Below are positions 60,535 to 64,000 of a stretch of 64,000 nt of DNA, one piece after another. Position numbers and translations under genes: made by a program. The stretch spans positions 1 to 64,000 of the forward strand of contig NZ_FORM01000004.1 in the NCBI RefSeq assembly GCF_900114005.1, read 5' to 3'. This DNA comes from Olleya namhaensis. Its GTDB lineage: Bacteria > Bacteroidota > Bacteroidia > Flavobacteriales > Flavobacteriaceae. Below the pieces are notes generated by a model, which worked only from the letters and a program-made list of their open reading frames with translations, had not been told where the DNA came from and did no database searches. Position 1 is the first letter of the stretch. Every line of letters starts with the position of its first letter.

Positions 60535-61446
60535 ATGAAAAACATTGTTGTTGGCTTTTTGATGTCTTATGACTACGAAAAGTTAAAACTATCCATTCCT
60601 CCAGTTTATGATCAAGCGGATAAAATCTACCTTGCATTAGACCACAAACAGCGTACTTGGACAGGAATGTCCTTTGAGGTGGATCATAGTTTTTTTGAAT
60701 GGTTAACTAGTTTTGACAAGGATAATAAGATTGAAATTTATAGAGCTGATTTTTACATTCCAGAATTAAATGCTATCCAGAATGATACAAGAGAACGTCA
60801 TTTATTAGCATTAAAAATGGGAATTGGTAATTGGCTAATACAAGTGGATTCTGACGAGATTTTTATTGGTTTTGAAAAGTTTGTAAAAACATTAAGACAT
60901 CATGATAAGTACTTAGATAATCCAAAGGAAAACCCAATTCAGATAGCAGGATTTTTAATTAATATCTATAAATATTTGGAGGATGGATTGCTGTATGTTA
61001 AACAGCCTACAAAAGTGTTTTTGGCTACAAATTATCCTAATTACAAGACCGCTAGAAAAACTAAAGAACGCATTATTTACACCAACAATGTGCTTTTACA
61101 TGAATGTTTATCTAGAACAGAGGAAGAGCTGCGTTTTAAATTTAAAAATTGGGGGCATAGCCATCAATTTAATAATCAGTTTTTTGATAAGTGGAAAAAG
61201 GCAAATAAAAATAATTATAAAACAATAAAAAACACCTTTTATTTGGATCCTAAGCTTTGGAAGTCTTTAGGTTATTTTAATACTAAAGATTTAAAGAAAA
61301 TAGAGAAAATTATAAAAGCTAATCCTAGAATGTGTCACTCTAAATTTTATTTGTTTAAAAAAAATATAGGACAATATTTTAAACATTTGGGACTTTTTAA
61401 AAAGAAGAAGGACGTTAAATTTGAAGGCTATTTTAAAAATGACTAA
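60535..61446 (+). CDS. GT-A-like glycosyltransferase (paralogue of the 56.1-kb gene)
   Basis: A 303-residue protein. It shares with the 56142 gene the start VVGFLMSYDYEKLKLSI and a DxD-type LIQVDSDEIFIGF (~102-114), QNDTRERHLL (~82-91), and an acidic TEEELRFKFKNW. The two paralogues flank the cluster in opposite orientations. A basic C-terminal tail (KKKKDVKF). It overlaps the next gene by 8 bp when that gene is started at ATG 61439. Confidence 0.7.
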   Translation: MKNIVVGFLMSYDYEKLKLSIPPVYDQADKIYLALDHKQRTWTGMSFEVDHSFFEWLTSFDKDNKIEIYRADFYIPELNAIQNDTRERHLLALKMGIGNWLIQVDSDEIFIGFEKFVKTLRHHDKYLDNPKENPIQIAGFLINIYKYLEDGLLYVKQPTKVFLATNYPNYKTARKTKERIIYTNNVLLHECLSRTEEELRFKFKNWGHSHQFNNQFFDKWKKANKNNYKTIKNTFYLDPKLWKSLGYFNTKDLKKIEKIIKANPRMCHSKFYLFKKNIGQYFKHLGLFKKKKDVKFEGYFKND

Positions 61447-62236
61447 TACCTTAATTATATCAACATACAATTGGCCCGAAGCATTAAGTTTAGTTTTGAA
61501 AAGCGTTTTAAACCAGTCAAAACTTCCGGATCAAGTTATTATTGCGGATGATGGGTCTACTAAAACAACTAAAGTGGTTATAGATGCCTTTAAGTCTAAA
61601 ACAACAATTACGGTTCTTCATCTTTGGCAAGAAGATATAGGGTTTAGAAAAGCAAAAGTTTTAAATAGAGCCATAGTAGAATCTACAGGAGATTATATTT
61701 TACAGGTGGATGGAGATTGTATTTTGCATAGACATTTTGTTAAAGATCATTTGTCTTTAGCAAAACCAAGCCAGTATCTTTTTGGTAGTCGTGTTACCAT
61801 AAAAAAAACGTTTTTAGATTCATTGTTTAAGAGCAACGGAATTAATTTTTCATTTTTGTCTAAAGGAATTAAGAAACGCACTAGAGCGATTCATATTCCT
61901 TTTCTTAGCCATTTTTATAAATCTAGTCGAGAGTTTTCTAAAAAATATAGAGGATGTAATACGTCTTATTTTAAAACGGATGCTTTGGCTATTAATGGTT
62001 ATAACGAAGATTTTGAAGGTTGGGGTCGTGAGGATTCTGATTTCGCATTGCGATTATTGAATAATGGGGTTATTTCAAGACGAATAAGATACAAAGCGAT
62101 TGTTTTTCATATTTATCACTTTGAAAAACCTAAAAATAATTTAGAGAAAAATAATAGTATTGAGTTACAGACTATAAAAAACAATGTAACGTGGTGTGAC
62201 AATGGAATTAACAAAGATAAAAGTGAAAACAAATAG
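61439..62236 (+). CDS. Family 2 glycosyltransferase with C-terminal galactosyltransferase-like domain
   Basis: A 265-residue protein, ATG 61439 (MTNTLIISTYNWPEALSLVLKSV); a TTG 18 bases upstream is the other option. Motifs are IIADDGSTKTT (~35-45), QEDIGFRKAKVLNRAI (~66-81), LQVDGDCILH (~91-100, DxD) and the GT7-C-type GYNEDFEGWGREDSDFALRL (~184-203), together typical of chondroitin-synthase-like GT2 enzymes. The gene downstream starts inside its end. Confidence 0.88.
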   Translation: MTNTLIISTYNWPEALSLVLKSVLNQSKLPDQVIIADDGSTKTTKVVIDAFKSKTTITVLHLWQEDIGFRKAKVLNRAIVESTGDYILQVDGDCILHRHFVKDHLSLAKPSQYLFGSRVTIKKTFLDSLFKSNGINFSFLSKGIKKRTRAIHIPFLSHFYKSSREFSKKYRGCNTSYFKTDALAINGYNEDFEGWGREDSDFALRLLNNGVISRRIRYKAIVFHIYHFEKPKNNLEKNNSIELQTIKNNVTWCDNGINKDKSENK

Positions 62237-62987
62237 ACAAGTACATCCAGACTTTAAAATAAACGAATCAGTTTTAGATGACATTTTTGTTAATTTTGAA
62301 ACTAAAGGAACGCCTTTTGGCGATCAAGAACGAAATACTTTAAAAACGTTTGATTTGCAAGGTTATATTGTAAATGTAAAATCTTTTAGGATTCCTAATT
62401 TTATTAACCAAGTAGCGTATCGTTTTTTTAGAAAAAGTAAAGCACAGCGTTCGTTTATTTATGCTAATAAACTTAAAGCATTAAATATTGGAACACCACA
62501 ACCTGTTGCTTTTTATGAAGAAACGAGCACTTTTTTATTTAAAAAAAGCTGCTATGTTAGTCAACAATTAGATTGCGATTATACTTACCGAGATTTAACT
62601 AAAGATTTTAATATACCAGATTACGAAACTATTTTAAGAGCTTTTACTAGGTTTACATTTAACCTACACGAAAATAATATTTTGTTTTTAGATCATTCTC
62701 CAGGAAATACATTAATAAAAAAAGTAGGAGAGGACTATCAGTTTTATCTAGTCGATTTAAATAGAATGCAGTTTAAGGATTTAAGCCTTCATGTACGTAT
62801 TAAAAACTTTGCAAGATTAACCATTCATAAAAGTATGGTTGAAATTATGAGTGATGAGTACGCAAAATGTTCTGGTGCTGATTATGACAAGATTTTTAAT
62901 TTAATGTGGAAAGAGACTGAAACTTTCCAAGAAAAGTTTTATCGTAAGAAACGTTTAAAAAAGAAACTTAAATTTTGGAAACGTTAA
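62202..62987 (+). CDS. Lipopolysaccharide kinase (InaA/KdkA-like) family protein
   Basis: A 261-residue cytoplasmic protein kinase-fold enzyme, start ATG 62202 (a GTG two codons earlier is possible), overlapping the GT2 gene by 35 bp. The catalytic loop is LFLDHSPGNTLI (~163-174) and the metal-binding Asp is in YLVDLNRMQ (~184-192); ASN/K residues around KSFRIPNFINQVAYRF fit the InaA/Kdo kinase family. It probably phosphorylates an LPS-core sugar such as Kdo or heptose. Stop overlaps the convergent GT2 by 4 bp. Confidence 0.8.
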   Translation: MELTKIKVKTNRQVHPDFKINESVLDDIFVNFETKGTPFGDQERNTLKTFDLQGYIVNVKSFRIPNFINQVAYRFFRKSKAQRSFIYANKLKALNIGTPQPVAFYEETSTFLFKKSCYVSQQLDCDYTYRDLTKDFNIPDYETILRAFTRFTFNLHENNILFLDHSPGNTLIKKVGEDYQFYLVDLNRMQFKDLSLHVRIKNFARLTIHKSMVEIMSDEYAKCSGADYDKIFNLMWKETETFQEKFYRKKRLKKKLKFWKR

Positions 62988-63733
62988 TGATTTAATGTTT
63001 TTAGTGTTTTGTATCTAAAGTATACACCATAGGCACTTAAGTAGCATAGCGTAAAGCCTTCTTTACCATCTAAGAAACCTAGTCTAAATATATAATTGAC
63101 AATAAACTTGTATAATGGTCTAAAGTGTAAATTAAAGATATTGGTTGTCTTTCTTTTTTTGCTTAATTCTAATGCTTTAAGTTTAGCATAATGCTCCATT
63201 TTTGACTTGTAATGAGCTGCGCTATCAAAGCTATAATGTAGCATGTTGTTTTTTAAAAGTCCTGTCTCTCCTTCAATTTTTGGCATTTCATGCACTATTT
63301 TATCTTGAATATAAGTTACTTTATTTGTTTTGAATAAGCGATAGGTTGTATCCGTTTGAAATCCACTAAACCTAATGCGTTTATTTTTAAAGTAGAATAA
63401 ACGTTTTATCATGTAACCAGAAATAGAAGTGTCGCTATTGATAGTTGTAATTATTTCTTTTTGTAATGGTTTGGTTATCCTTTCGTCTGCATCAATAAAT
63501 AGTATCCAGTCTTGGGTAACCTGCTTTAAAGCAAAATTACGCTGTTCAGCAAAATTTTTAAATTTATGCTGTATTACTATTACATTACTAAATTTTGCTA
63601 TTTTTTCTAACGTAGCATCGGTACTAAAAGAATCTATCACAATAATTTGGTCTACAAATGAGATATTGTTAATCAATTCCTCAATATGTTTCTCTTCATT
63701 AAATGTTATAATTAGTCCAGCGATTGTTTTCAT
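62984..63733 (-). CDS. Family 2 glycosyltransferase (WaaE/KdtX-like)
   Basis: A 249-residue protein. Motifs IAGLIITFNEEKHIEELINNISFVDQIIVID, AEQRNFALKQVTQDWILFIDADERI (~64-89, DxD) and the later YRLFKTNKVTY match the WaaE/KdtX group, which adds sugars to the LPS inner core. C-terminal part hydrophobic, possibly membrane-attached (FIVNYIFRLGFLDG). It converges on the kinase gene with a 4-bp overlap. Confidence 0.87.
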   Translation of the reverse strand: MKTIAGLIITFNEEKHIEELINNISFVDQIIVIDSFSTDATLEKIAKFSNVIVIQHKFKNFAEQRNFALKQVTQDWILFIDADERITKPLQKEIITTINSDTSISGYMIKRLFYFKNKRIRFSGFQTDTTYRLFKTNKVTYIQDKIVHEMPKIEGETGLLKNNMLHYSFDSAAHYKSKMEHYAKLKALELSKKRKTTNIFNLHFRPLYKFIVNYIFRLGFLDGKEGFTLCYLSAYGVYFRYKTLKTLNH

Positions 63734-63772
63734 GGCAAGTATTAGATAGCTATTAAATTAAGTTTAATCAAA

Positions 63773-64000
63773 TTATTTAGCTATTGTGGGTGGTTTGTTA
63801 TAGCTTTTTAAAGTATAGTAATTTAGTTGTTTTCGTATTTTGTATTTTCTTATGATGTTAAAAGGTTTACGTTTTAAGTAACTTTTATCATCATGTAAAA
63901 ATGCGATTGTAGTATCAATTATGCGCATACTAGATTTTCCGTCAAAATAAGGATGGAGATCTTTTATGAAAACCTGTATGTTTTTGAGCAATTTTTCAGT
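63773..64000 (-). CDS. Partial gene at the window edge, probable polysaccharide biosynthesis protein
   Basis: The frame runs off the window's right end, so only the last 75 residues are seen. The tail segment LHPYFDGKSSMRIIDTTIAFLHDD is followed by a basic helix-forming end. The DGKSSMRIID run resembles the end of nucleotide-sugar epimerases or CDP-glycerol-type transferases, which would fit the cluster, but it is too short to name. Confidence 0.55.
   Translation of the reverse strand, partial: TEKLLKNIQVFIKDLHPYFDGKSSMRIIDTTIAFLHDDKSYLKRKPFNIIRKYKIRKQLNYYTLKSYNKPPTIAK

Noticed and set aside
61421-61438. Upstream TTG start for the GT2 gene at 61.4 kb
   Set aside because: ATG 61439 begins the conserved GT2 strand after only three residues and lies in a normal 8-bp overlap.

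Overview
The window is AT-rich chromosomal DNA of a member of the Bacteroidota, almost certainly the family Flavobacteriaceae. Supporting signs are several proteins ending in the gliding-motility/type IX secretion (T9SS) type-B sorting domain, a PorP/SprF protein next to a PorE-like OmpA protein, promoters of the Bacteroidota kind (TTG, about 20 bp, TAnnTTTG), weak Shine-Dalgarno sites, and best-fitting families known mainly from flavobacteria (DUF4369 lipoprotein, DUF6268 barrel, DnaJ with two zinc motifs). Genus cannot be fixed from the sequence alone.

Layout. 1-4.8 kb: 3' end of a giant SprB-like adhesin with calcium-binding repeats, then PorP/SprF and a TPR/PD40/OmpA protein, a T9SS surface-adhesin locus. 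4.9-6.3 kb: idi, queD, a small conserved gene and tRNA-Thr(UGU). 6.4-13.8 kb: mixed single genes (DUF4369 lipoprotein, DUF819 permease, secreted hydrolase, AlkB-like oxygenase with a DoxX-like protein, VanX-type dipeptidase, RluA pseudouridine synthase, YceI). Inside this stretch, at 8.56-9.08 kb, lie three tandem related units. Each has a sigma-54 (-24/-12) promoter, a covarying stem and an intrinsic terminator: three apparent small RNA genes. 13.9-15.7 kb: grpE-dnaJ, also preceded by a sigma-54-like promoter. 15.7-16.2 kb: a possible small RNA and a 90-bp tandem repeat. 16.2-22.4 kb: NatAB-like ABC exporter, MscS channel, outer-membrane barrel, an NtrC-type response regulator lacking a DNA-binding domain, and PPK2. 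22.6-26.4 kb: M28 peptidase, small pseudopilin-like protein, M23 peptidase, DinB and VOC proteins. 26.0-34.0 kb: two-component pair, lysA, sucC, DUF1456, TerB-like protein, uvrB. 34.1-49.1 kb: five consecutive large secreted proteins, all with type-B T9SS sorting domains and most built from the same roughly 100-residue repeat. 49.2-56.1 kb: ABC-2 exporter, a kinase-like unknown, pRiA4b ORF-3-like protein, heme A synthase, GNAT, CCA-adding-type enzyme and threonylcarbamoyl-AMP synthase. 56.1-64.0 kb: a glycosyltransferase cluster (seven transferases plus a lipopolysaccharide-kinase-like protein), probably for surface polysaccharide or LPS core.

How the parts may work together. The adhesin, PorP/SprF, PorE-like protein and the five type-B cargo proteins depend on the same T9SS, whose core genes are not in this window; the glycosyltransferases probably build the surface glycans. 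The most interesting feature is the three-gene small RNA array. Its promoters match sigma-54 spacing exactly, as does the grpE promoter, and the window also encodes a sigma-54-type AAA+ response regulator. That these belong to one regulon is inference.
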